This document shows positions 18,946-28,507 of a stretch of 64,000 nucleotides of DNA, piece after piece. The notes beneath the pieces were generated by a model. It saw nothing but the letters and a program-made list of their open reading frames with translations. It was not told the DNA's origin and did not search any database. The position numbers were made by a program, and so were the translations under genes. Location of the stretch: the NCBI GenBank assembly GCA_009763385.1, contig CM019827.1:91124314-91188313 (forward strand), written 5' to 3'. Numbering within the stretch: position 1 is the stretch's first letter; each line of letters begins with the position of its first letter. Source of the stretch: Coix lacryma-jobi var. lacryma-jobi (Eukaryota; Streptophyta; Magnoliopsida; Poales; Poaceae).

Positions 18946-19751
18946 ATGACAGGCAAAGGTGACCACGGCAGGCATCCTGATAGAGATGAAGCAGTAGGAA
19001 GTCGAGCATTAACTCACTGGTGCCATAGGTAAAAGACTAGTCCTCTGCCCCCTTGCGATAGATCCTCTTGCTCGTCCTTCCCTGATCCGTTGTCCTTCTT
19101 AGGGTGGGGTCTTCATCTAGCCAAGCTCGAGTTCCTCTTCCAGAAACGGTAACCCCAATAACTTCTCTATCCTTTCCCCAAGCCATCAGATTTGAATTTG
19201 ACGATTCGATTTAGCAGACCCATCTAGATGCTCTTCGATACCATGAGGAAAAGGACAAAGCCCTGAAGGACCTGGAAAATGCATCCAAGAAGCATAGTAT
19301 TGAGGAATCTCAGTGGGCAGATCAACGGAAGCAACTCTGCAACATCATCACAGGTTAGCAAATCCTCAGCCCTCTTCCTTTGGTTGATTTTGCCTTACTT
19401 GATGCATTCCTTCTTTTGTTAGCCCTTTCTGCAGAGAATGATCGTTTGAAAATAGCAGTGAACAAAATCGCCTTTAAAGTGAATGCTCATGGGGATTCAG
19501 CCGAAGCCCGTATTGATGCCATGGATGCTCGCATAGATTAGGCCATCATCCAAGGTGTGCACGCCGGGGTTTCCCTCGGGCTATCATCAATGAGCTCTTG
19601 GACTAAAGAAGATTACTCCTTTCTACCAGTTGGCTTCGCAGGCAGGGATCCGGATGAATCCAAAGATCTCGAGATCTATGATAACCACGCCGCTGCCATT
19701 GCCGAGATTGTTGACCCGCAATCCATTATGAATAAATTATTCCGAGAGTAG
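18946..19751 (+). pseudogene. Antisense ORF 2 in element E, multi-exon, one stop
   Basis: Unknown function. ATG 18946 (MTGKGDHGRHPDRDEAV) starts a first exon ending CCATAG/GTAAAA near 19029. Further intron-like breaks are TCCTTCTTAG near 19101, AAACG/GTAACC near 19148, TTCGATTTAG near 19215 and CACAG/GTTAGC (about 19353) to TTTCTGCAG (about 19433). The exon at 19216-19352 is charged and coiled-coil-like (HEEKDKALKDLENASKKH). The last exon (ENDRLKIAVNKIAFKVNAHG ...) has one in-frame TAG near 19540 and ends IVDPQSIMNKLFRE at 19749-19751. The plan, coiled coil followed by a C-terminal exon, resembles antisense ORF 1 upstream. A TATAAATATGAC box lies at 18820-18831, about 110 bp before the ATG. 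Confidence 0.5.
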
Positions 19752-20739
19752 TTTGTACCAGGATAGATCTATAAATGAAGTTTGCAGTAGATGAACTTGC
19801 TCTTCTCTGAATAATGTTTATCAATGACTTTCCTCGTTCACAACATTTCTTTAGAAGAACACTTGCCGAATGTATGACGTCATCTTAGCCGGCTAAATCC
19901 CACTCTCAACATGTCATGTCATCCGACATTGCACTTACTGCCTTCCACCTTTCTCTTTCCCCGATAAACCTGCTAACTTGAAAAACGCTAGGGTCACCAA
20001 AGTTATGAATATCTGTACTGAAGGCGATATAAATAAGATATCGGCTATAACTTGACACTTGCAAAACATTTTTCCGCTAATGGCGATGCTCTTACATCGG
20101 CTGTATAAAAACATCTCCCGACTTACATAACTCCCACACGTTCGACTTTTAGCAAGTAGTGCCGAAGCTTCAACTGACAAGCAGCACATACAAAATCAAA
20201 AATTCGTCACAGCCGAATACCCTTTCCTAGGGTTTAACACTTTCGGCTAAGGCAAATTGCTACTCATCTTTTCTTCTAAACTTCAAAAATAAGGGCCGAT
20301 TCTACTATAAGACCATCGGCCGTTACGTACAACTTGAAATGATCACCAAGTCACGGAAGTGCTCTCATATATCTTTAATTTAATTAGAATCTTCTGTTGC
20401 ACGTCACCTTATATAAATCCTTTCTGATCCTCCTCGAGCTCTTGGCAATGAAGAAATAGACAGAATCCTTTGAAGGTTCGTCAATTTTAAAACATACCCG
20501 AAACCCAAACTCGTGTACATCGATCCAACTTCGGCTTTATTACCAACACTTTATTCCTTGTCAGCCGATACGAAACTTTGGTCTCAATTCTTCTCCACTA
20601 CCACCGGTTGGATTAAAAATTGCTCTGAGAGCCGATCGTTTGAATCGGCTATTGATCCTCGTCGAAAACGTTCACAGGACCTGCCTCCCAAGCTCTTCCA
20701 GAGAAACACTCGACACCTTCATATTCCTAGTAGGTGGGC
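19752..20739. other. Element E spacer between antisense ORF 2 and protease
   Basis: About 1 kb, AT-rich, with many scattered CGGCT/AGCCG words and no supportable ORF on either strand. In an autonomous gypsy, RT, RNase H and integrase would be expected here or to its left; I see none of their motifs. Confidence 0.6.
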
Positions 20740-21856
20740 TCTGTGTTAGCAATACTCACCGAATCATCAGCATGGACGATCTCAATGTCATCTCCAATCC
20801 ACTAGATGAGGAACTGGTGCATAGTCGATGGCACACAACAGTTTGCATGTATCCAATCTCTTCCCAATAACAAACTGTATGCCCCCTTGCCATCAATGAC
20901 AAAGAAGGTGGTGATTAAAGTTTTAGCCCCAATTGTTAACTCGACATGGACTGCACCTCGAGTATCAGAAGAATTGCCGGCAAAGTCCCTCAACACCATG
21001 TTGGTCTATAATAAATCTTCACTTGTCATGCCAAGCTTTCTGAAGGTGGTATATGGCATGATATTGATAGCAACTCCTCCATCGATGAACATCTTGGTCA
21101 GTGGCTTGCCATTGACGTACCTTCTCATATAAAGCGGCTTCAAGTGTCGATGCCTGATTGGTTTATCAAATACTGCCTTTTGAGCCAAGACAAGATGAGC
21201 TAACAAATCCTGAAATTCACTTTCATCGAAGTCCGAATATGTCTCGTCTTGGACATCTTGATCCTCGAGGGCTGCAAACTCTGATGGGAGGAAGAACGCC
21301 ATGCATGTATCAGCCGAACGACTACTTCCATCTGGCTTCTCTTTAGGACGCCAAATTCGTTTCGTTTTGGTGCCTGCTTGTTCTAACTCTTTGTTCCTCA
21401 AGCGCTGCACCCTCCTCTTCTGGCTCTTCCTTAAACCTGGCGGGCACCATTGTCCTTTTTGCCAGACATATTCACGGTATTCTTCTTCTTCAATATGAGC
21501 CCAACTTTGATCAGCAAATCTTCCCTGCCGATTCTCAGAATTATTTATTTTTAAGCGCCGATCGTCCTCAGGGATTCGTGCCCCAAGCCTTTCATGGACA
21601 GAATGGCGGTTGACTCGAGATTGTCTGTTCTCGGAGTATTGATTACTGCATTCAGGGCAGTTGTTCTTAACAGGCAGCTTCAAGCCTTCATTCCGACCAT
21701 ACTGGAAGAACGAGCATTCCCAATGAGATTGTTCCTGTTCCCCCATATCTTCTCGTTCTTTTCGGTACATCTCTTCCTCGTACCTCCTCTGCTTTTCCAG
21801 GAACTTTTGCTCTTCATAAAACCTCTGCTTTTGATATCGTTCCTGTTCGCGACGCC
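20740..21856 (-). pseudogene. Element E gag C-terminus and protease
   Basis: Continuation of E's gag after the F insertion. It begins WRREQERYQKQRFYEEQ (about 21856), a highly charged Arg/Glu-rich helix. A Cys-rich motif follows (HWECSFFQYGRNEGLKLPV ... NCPECS, about 21655-21730), then a spacer and a retropepsin-like domain with MFIDGGVAINIMPYTTF (about 21050-21090). The second protease half reads VHVELTIGAKTLITTFF and LLLGRDWIHANCCVPS. A frameshift near 21005 splits the protease. The frame fades near 20740 and is not followed by RT. Confidence 0.8.
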
Positions 21857-23454
21857 ATTTGTGTAACACCCTAGGTGTTAAGCATTCCCTAAATGCATAA
21901 TTTCGCATGGCATAAGCATAGCATCTCATCATTTCATGTGCATAGGTTTGTTGAAGTGCTTAAGTCCTTGTTTGGTCTCTAGTGTAACCTTGTTTGCTCT
22001 CTGTTTCTGACCAAGTGCCTTATAACAAAGTTGTAGATCTTGATGAAGGGAACAACTTTGCTTTACAGCACTTTCTCAGAAAAAGCTGTTAAATTATGAT
22101 TTCTTGCATTAGAAAAATGGTTTAGCACTAAAATTCTTTTAAACAACAGAATTTGGACTTGAGCCTTAAAGATGATTTGTTCCTTACAAAATTCTAAGCA
22201 ACTTTTCTTTTAGGACCTTTTCCTACTTCGGCTTAGTTTAGGAGTTATAGAGCGTCAAAGTTTTTAACCAAACTTCATTAGTCTAACCCCAGTGGACCCC
22301 GCCTGTCAGTCTCTCCTTCTTCTCCTTCGCGGACGCCGCTCCCTCCGCGCCGGCAGAATCCGCCCGCAGCCGCGAGACCGCTTCGCCGGCCGGCCAAACC
22401 ACTGACTTCGCCGCCCGTGGTTTGCGCCCGAACTCGCCACGTCGCTCCATGCACCGCGTCCTCGCCCGCCGCGTGTCGCGCGACGCCTGACGCCGCCGCG
22501 TCCGGTCGGGAGTTCCCCCGACGGGAACCGGCCAGGTGCAATGCACCTAGCACTTCGTTCCTTTTGCCTTCGCTCCACCCCGTGCTTGCAACCAGAGGGG
22601 CATTCCATTGCTCGCTCTCTCCCTCGCTCCACTCCACTCCATCTTCACCAGAGCTCCGCGCCGCCGCCGCCCGCTGAACCTCGGCGAGCGATTACTCGCT
22701 CCACCGCTCACCACCGTTCGATTCCTCCCGCCAGTTTCTCCGCCTTGACCTCCTCTTTCTCCGGTAAGGGTTGGTTTCCCCTCTCTCCCTCTCTAGCCGC
22801 CGGAACAGCGGATGCCATCCGCAAGCTCCCGCCATGGCCGCCGCCAAGACCCAACCGTGGTCCGGCCATCTCCGGCCAAGCCATCCCAAACCGAGCCCTG
22901 TTCTAGTCTTCTCTACCTCCGCAGTAGCTTAGAGTTAGTTGGAGACCTCTCTTTCGCCGTGTTTCAGCCGGAACCGAGCTGTGTCGCCGCCGTGTCCGCC
23001 ATGGACCGCCGCCGTGCATCGCTCCGGGCAATGCTGGGGATGCCGAGGCCCGAAAGTTGCTCCAGTAGCTCGCTTAGGTCTTGCTTGGGCTAGTGCTAAC
23101 CTCGCCGAGTCGCAAGCCGCCGGGAAGAGTTCCGTCGCCGAGTCACAGAGCTGCCGCTCCGCCATGGCCGCCGTCGAGCTTGCTCCGGTATCCCTCTGGC
23201 TTAGCAAGTCGGTTAGTTGTGTTCGCCTCTCAAACCCGCACCCAGGGATGGTCTCAGTGTCACCGGAATCGTCGCCGTCGACGAGCTAGGGCCAGTCAAC
23301 GACTACGGCGCAAAACTCCGCCGTTGACTGCCGAGCCTGGCCTCGCGCAGTAACGTGCCGAGCTTGGCCTCGGAAGCTTGGTCGCCCTGACCAGCGGGCC
23401 CCGACTGGCAGTAAGAAAGAGAGAAAGGGAAGAGCTTGGGTGCCGTAGGCCTCG

Positions 23455-23745
23455 GAAAACCGGATGCGCCGAGCCTTCGCCTCGAGCCTCGACCGAGTCG
23501 GTTGAGTTAGTCTCGGTTGAGTCAGTAAGTCTCGGTTGAGTCAGTAGCCTCGGCTGAATAGGTTAGCCTCGGCTGTCAGTGTGCCTCGGCCGAATCGGTA
23601 AAAGGTGTCTGAGCCTCGGCCGAATCGGTCGAGTGCGTCTAACCTCGGCTGAGTTGAGCCGGGTGTGCCGAAGCCTTCGCCTCGAGCCTCGGCCGAGTCG
23701 CGCCGGGTGTGCCGAGCGTCTGTCTTGTGCCTCGGCCGAATCAAG
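23455..23745 (+). repeat. CCTCGGCCGARTCGG degenerate array, F 5' LTR
   Basis: About ten variants of GCCTCGG(C/T)(C/T)GA(A/G)TCGG spaced 15-35 nt apart. The same array is at 34525-34815 in the other LTR. Confidence 0.75.
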
Positions 23746-24640
23746 AAGGGAGTCCGTACGTTAGGATTGAGTTTTCTTTTAAAATGTGTTTTGTAGAATT
23801 CATGTAAGGCTTCAAAAATTCATACAAGGCTCATTTTAAGTCCAAATCCTGTGAAACAAATTTTGTTAGGTCAAGCATGTTTAGATCTATCAGTGAAAAC
23901 TGTTGAATGCATTCTTGGTGATATTTTTATGGGTAGATTTATTTACATTAGAAAAGTGCTGATAACTTGGAAAATGCATAACTAATTATGTATAAGTTAG
24001 AAAAATGTGATTCCAGTTTTGTTAGGTTTGTATGAAGGTGTAGTTTCAGAGAAAAATATAATATGAGGTTGTTCTGTGAATTAATTTGACAGTAGCTTTT
24101 AAAATGGTTAAATGTCATTTCCTTGTTTATTTTGTAGTAATTAAAATATGAGGAATATGAACCTGAGAATTTAAGCACATTGCTCTTGTACTAGGAAGCT
24201 CACTAAAAAATAAGAAATCTGTTGTTTGACACTTTTTGCTAGGGTGTGTAGTTCAAAGGACCTTTCTATGATAGAATTTGTCTTTTTCATAAAGAATGGA
24301 GTTTAAGTCCAAATGGGATGAAATTTGGACAGGGAGCTAGATTAGGTGTTGTTAACTCCCAGTAATTTCTGTAGATTTTTCTGAAGCTGCCTAGGTTAGG
24401 TTGCTGTTTAAAGCATGTGTAAATAGATTTATTTCAGCAAGTAATTAGAGGGTAATAAACTCACTAAGTAGACTTTGATGTGGTGACAACATCGCTTAAC
24501 AAGTTGACTATGTTAGGTTAAATAGTGGGATGATGTTGACTACCTTGTTGAAGAGAATGCAGTAAATGACATGTGCCTATCTCCTGATTGCTGTCGATCA
24601 TGTGCATCACATATGCATTCTATGTACATTCATCCTATTC

Positions 24641-25981
24641 ATGCGCACTATGCATCATACAGGATCAGCGGAGGAGATCCAGACCCAGTCGATACTGGAA
24701 GAGCCCAGTCCGGAGGAGAACCTGACAGAAGAAGCCGGAGGGACCGACGCCGACGAGTTGCCCGAGTGCCGCGATCACCGTCCGTCGGACTTTGAGAAAG
24801 GCAAGCCCCGGAGCATTCTAACTCCTACGGTTTGCAAATGCTTTACTAATTAACCTGACAATGGATGTTGCATTAGGTTATAGGAATTGATTGATACCGT
24901 TGATGCATTATTACTTATCCTTGTCCACCTGCAATATATATCTTGATATCCCTGTTTAGGTCTAGGCTCGTTATATGCTTAGCCCTGCTTAGATCGGTAA
25001 AAGTCGGGTGATTCCCTGTCTCCCGCAATAGGTGGATACTGATCATGTTTAGCCTGTGCTATCATGAGATAACCATGTGATAATTAATCTGAGACGGAGG
25101 CGGGATGTAAGAGCAGCAGGACATGGGTTCTGTGTGCTAGTAGGCTCCCGTCTGTGTCGCATAGGACCCGTTCGGGAATGTCCCTTCAGTCAAATTGAAC
25201 GCGTCGATCACTTAACGGAGTTGGTCTGAGTACCTCCCGTGAAGCCGAGTAAGGTTATTCGAGCCGGTGATGGAGATGTTGACGCCTAACACCCAGGGCC
25301 TCAGCTGTACCGTGGGCAACTATTCTGATCAACCTGGCATGGTCCGAGGGCAGGCAGGGCCTGATCGACCTGGCATGACCGTGGGCAGTTATAGATTGAG
25401 CGACCTGGCACTGAGATAACCCCCGGTGTAGAAGGGCCCATGGCCGTCCCGCGCTTTGTGTTCTCGAATCTCCTGACTGGCAGCTTACGACTGCCGTAGC
25501 CGGACGTGCCGGGCGAGTGTGAGACATTTTATCCCCAGCTGGGTAGGAATCGATTATAATCGCCATCGCTCCTGGACAGTGAGCAGTTGACTTTAGATCA
25601 TCTCCCGTAGAACTTATGGAACTAAAATGGTTATGGAATCTGAAAGGCTATTGATGAAATAGTCACTCTTGATTGATTAAGTAGCAAGTGCTTGTTTAGT
25701 ACAGGTGCAAATCTAGTAAGGTAGAGTTAATGACTAAAAGCAATTGCCAACATCTGAAACTGAGTTTTATTACTAAAGCTTTCATGCAAAGGAGTATGTA
25801 CAGCCAACCCCACTTATATAGCCTACATGATCCTTGGTGTCTCATTATTTTTGGTTTTGTCGGGTAAGTCTAGCTGAGTACCTTCTCGTACTCAGGGTTT
25901 ATTTCCCTTGTTGTTGCAGATGGCCAGTGCTTTTATGGTTACTGCGAGAATTGCTTGTACCCGGTAACGGGTGATGACTAG
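24641..25981 (+). CDS. Two-exon small ORF within element F 5' LTR (exons 24641-24800 and 25920-25981)
   Basis: No known family recognised. Exon 1 (24641-24800) runs from an ATG (MRTMHHTGSAEEIQTQ) through a very acidic stretch to ...SDFEK and ends AAAG before GCAAGC. Exon 2 (25920-25981) follows TTGTTGTTGCAG and encodes DGQCFYGYCENCLYPVTGDD then TAG. The intron of 1119 nt would be GC-AG, phase 1, and the joined product is 73 residues with four closely spaced aromatics and three cysteines in exon 2. The other LTR of F has the same exons at 35712-35871 and 36992-37053. Element H has a diverged version with the same intron phase, boundary type and similar intron length (60222-60303, 61441-61514). 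It might be a leader-encoded peptide or a splice-regulated leader; expression is unproven. Confidence 0.5.
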
Positions 25982-26348
25982 ACCAAGGGCATGGTCAACA
26001 CTTATCTCATCTGTTGCTTTTGTGGACCCGGTCAACTGATGGCACCGTATTTATGAACAATCCAAACTTATGTTTTAAAGACTATGTTGCTTCCGCTACT
26101 ACTATCAAATTATGGTTTGTAATATTATTTCGTACTCCGATGTAATTTGAACTGTGTGCAACTGTGTTGTAACCCGTGAGCATGTTCGTGGAACAAGTAC
26201 GATCTTGGCTGGATGTCGTTGAATGATTTGAAATCCTTCGAGATTTCCGGACTACCGGGTTTGTACGAGCTTAAGTACTCGATGATTTCTGCGAGAGCGG
26301 AGGTTTTCAGTGCTTAATCTGGTGCAAATTGGTCGGTTCTGTTACAGC

Positions 26349-26360
26349 TGGCATCGGAGC
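26349..26360 (+). other. Element F primer-binding site (initiator tRNA-Met type)
   Basis: TGGCATCGGAGC, 2 nt after the LTR end; close to the TGGTATCAGAGC consensus. Confidence 0.8.
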
Positions 26361-27134
26361 AAGTTCTGCGTTATTGTTCATGGGTGTATTTTAAAAACAA
26401 CATTTTATAAAGGATAAAGCTGTATTTGCCAACTTATAGTTATATTAGGATTTGGAAAATCTTAAGGATTAAAGCTAAGGTGTGCCAGTGACCAAGTCCT
26501 TATGCCCAATAGAAATTTAGGTGGCTATTTAAGTACTAACTTGGGGGTTGTGCATCATATTTAATTTCTGTTATTCTGTCGTCCATACGGCAAGGGTGAA
26601 ATTGTATGGGTGCTATTCTTCGGAATAGTAATGTATGGATCAATTGCCTCTACGCCAAGGTAATAAGTGAGTTGTGAGAGCATGATTGGACAACCGCCAA
26701 TCTAGGGGAGTGCTTGAATGATGCTGACATGTATACCTGTTGCACACAAGTATATGTGAAAGTATTAATTGTGGGAGTAATACTTTTCTGATGGGTGCAT
26801 ATACTGCTTACGTGTATACTGGGTGTGCACCTAAGCCAGTATTAGATTTAATTTTCAGCAATGCATGATATTCATATTGTGGGCAGGGCTGAAATGAACT
26901 TTCTGCAGGTACACTAACTTGCGAACGTGTAGTACGCTAGTTAACGCTATGAGTGAACGTTGTATGCCACCGTCTAACCGTTAGATTGTTAGGCAGTGAG
27001 GACGTATGTTACGCTCATGCATCATGATCATATAATCTTGCATTAATTTACTTCCTTCCTTATGTTATCCGTCCCGATCTTAAATAAAAGTTGTTCTCAA
27101 CTAATTAAAAACTGTGTGGATACACTTCTTTCAG
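26361..27134 (+). other. Element F leader before ORF1
   Basis: About 770 nt without a supportable ORF. It ends CTTCTTTCAG directly before the ORF1 ATG, a good 3' splice-site sequence. Confidence 0.6.
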
Positions 27135-28166
27135 ATGGCCCGCACTAAGCGTACCGCCCGCAAGTCGACTGGAGGCAGGAGGCCCAATTACATGCTGGGT
27201 CCTTGGACCGAGGAGGGATCCGAGGATTTTCTGGAGGAGTTCGGCATGCCTACTCTTTTGTGGAGGGTGCTGCACTTAGTCGGATACCAGGAGGGCCAGG
27301 AGCCGCAATATGAGTGGCATCGAGTTCAGTTTTCAGAGGATCGCTACATGTACACAGTTGAGGTGGACGTGCCCAGCCGTGATCCGCAGGATCATGTGTG
27401 GTGCCGCAGGGTGTTTGCTCTTCAGGGCAGGACTCCTTGGGATGGAGCCAACCAAGTTGCGTACACTGTTCTTCGGGATATCATGGAGGATCATCCAGAG
27501 GTAGTTGCCCAGGCCACAGCCGGTGTCTTCCCTACAGCAGATCCGTACCAGTCCGTGTGGCGTCAGCCGGGTGTTACGGTGTTGGAGGCCAGTTCTTCAG
27601 AGCGTGAGCACTGCGCAGGGCCAGCTGGGAGTGCGATGGCTGCACTCATGGCTACCTACGGGTGTCTGTCACGTAGCTACGACCACCTGGACCACATCCT
27701 CAGTGAGGAGATAGCTGCACATCACCAGGGTCAGGAGGCGCATGCTACAGAGGTCGACCTTCTTACCACTCAGCTAGCTCACTTGACCGTTGAGAGAGAC
27801 CAGGCTCGTCAGAGGGAGCAGGAGACGGCACAGCAGCTTAGTGACCAGCAGGGTATGACGACCTTCTTATCCACCATCATGGCCGAGACTGAGGAGTCGC
27901 TACGTAATGTTTGTCTCGAGGGTATGCGCGCGACTGAGCAGAACAGGCTTCTCAGGCTACAGGTGGGAGATTTGGAGCTGCAACTTCATCATCTCCAGGA
28001 CTACAATGATCGCCTACATGAGGAGATTCATCGCCGTGAGAATGAGAGGAACCCTATCTTTCCTCAAGAGGACCCGGATTCTCATGCTTCGTCCAGTGGT
28101 TCTTCGGACATCTCGAGTGATGATGATGACAACGACGATGATGACGAGGGTGCCATTAGGGAGTAG
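27135..28166 (+). CDS. Element F ORF1: protein with histone H3-like N-terminal tail, coiled coil and acidic C-terminus
   Basis: An intact 343-residue ORF placed between PBS and gag, where ordinary Tekay elements (including H here) have only a leader. Residues 1-14 are MARTKRTARKSTGG; plant histone H3 begins MARTKQTARKSTGG, so the tail is identical up to G13 except Q5R, keeping K4, R8, K9 and S10. After that the similarity ends: there is no histone fold. Residues about 20-150 look globular (WTEEGSEDFLEEFG, ECW-free, rich in W and R). Residues about 200-305 are predicted by eye to be coiled coil (TTQLAHLTVERDQARQREQ, LRLQVGDLELQLHHLQDYN). The C-terminus is Ser-rich then acidic (SSDDDDNDDDDEGAIRE). 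An ATG 21 nt upstream is in frame, but the CAG/ATG boundary at 27134/27135 favours 27135. The function is unknown; a nuclear role on chromatin is an inference from the tail. Confidence 0.85.
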   Translation: MARTKRTARKSTGGRRPNYMLGPWTEEGSEDFLEEFGMPTLLWRVLHLVGYQEGQEPQYEWHRVQFSEDRYMYTVEVDVPSRDPQDHVWCRRVFALQGRTPWDGANQVAYTVLRDIMEDHPEVVAQATAGVFPTADPYQSVWRQPGVTVLEASSSEREHCAGPAGSAMAALMATYGCLSRSYDHLDHILSEEIAAHHQGQEAHATEVDLLTTQLAHLTVERDQARQREQETAQQLSDQQGMTTFLSTIMAETEESLRNVCLEGMRATEQNRLLRLQVGDLELQLHHLQDYNDRLHEEIHRRENERNPIFPQEDPDSHASSSGSSDISSDDDDNDDDDEGAIRE

Positions 28167-28507
28167 ACTAGTTAGTGTTAGCAAGTAGTGATCTTGTCTC
28201 ATGTCCTAGTGCTTGATCTTTTGGGGTTATCACGTGGATGTAAGGATGTGTGTTGGACCTATGTGCGTATGGCGCAAGACCTTTAAAAGTCCCATATGTA
28301 TGGGCACCTATGGATGTTATGTTGACTTTTGTATGTTATGTGATGAGCACTTTTTATCATGTGATGATGCGTTGTGGATCGAAATTTATTATGCCTCTGT
28401 AATTGTTTGGTGAATTCAGTTTTCCGAATAATTTCTGTTGGCATGGTTTATTGTTCTCCGCAATTTTGGCAACGTCGTTTAATGATTATTGCTATCGCTA
28501 CATGCAG
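28167..28507 (+). other. Spacer between F ORF1 and gag
   Basis: About 340 nt with no supported ORF. It ends CGCTACATGCAG just before the gag ATG, another 3' splice-site-like boundary. Confidence 0.6.

Larger units (their letters stand above)
21862..26346 (+). repeat. Element F 5' LTR
   Basis: 4485 bp, from TGTAACACCCTAGG to GTCGGTTCTGTTACA. It contains a GC-rich block (22290-23290), a degenerate array of CCTCGGCCGARTCGG-like words (23455-23745), an AT-rich stretch (23760-24650) and two exon-like coding segments (24641-24800 and 25920-25981). The many GC-rich ORFs at 22280-23350 overlap in several frames and look like composition artefacts. Confidence 0.95.

Noticed and set aside
22278..23353. 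Several overlapping ORFs of 85-120 residues on both strands in F's LTR (repeated at 33348-34423)
   Set aside because: They occur in multiple frames of a GC-rich LTR block with few stops; R/P/S-rich composition without motifs.
26349..26360. tRNA gene fragments
   Set aside because: The tRNA-like words at 765, 3448, 26349, 52601 and 61732 are primer-binding sites next to LTR ends, too short for tRNA genes.
27135..28166. A host histone H3 gene or pseudogene
   Set aside because: Only the first 13-14 residues match H3; no histone fold follows, and the ORF lies between the PBS and gag of a complete retrotransposon.
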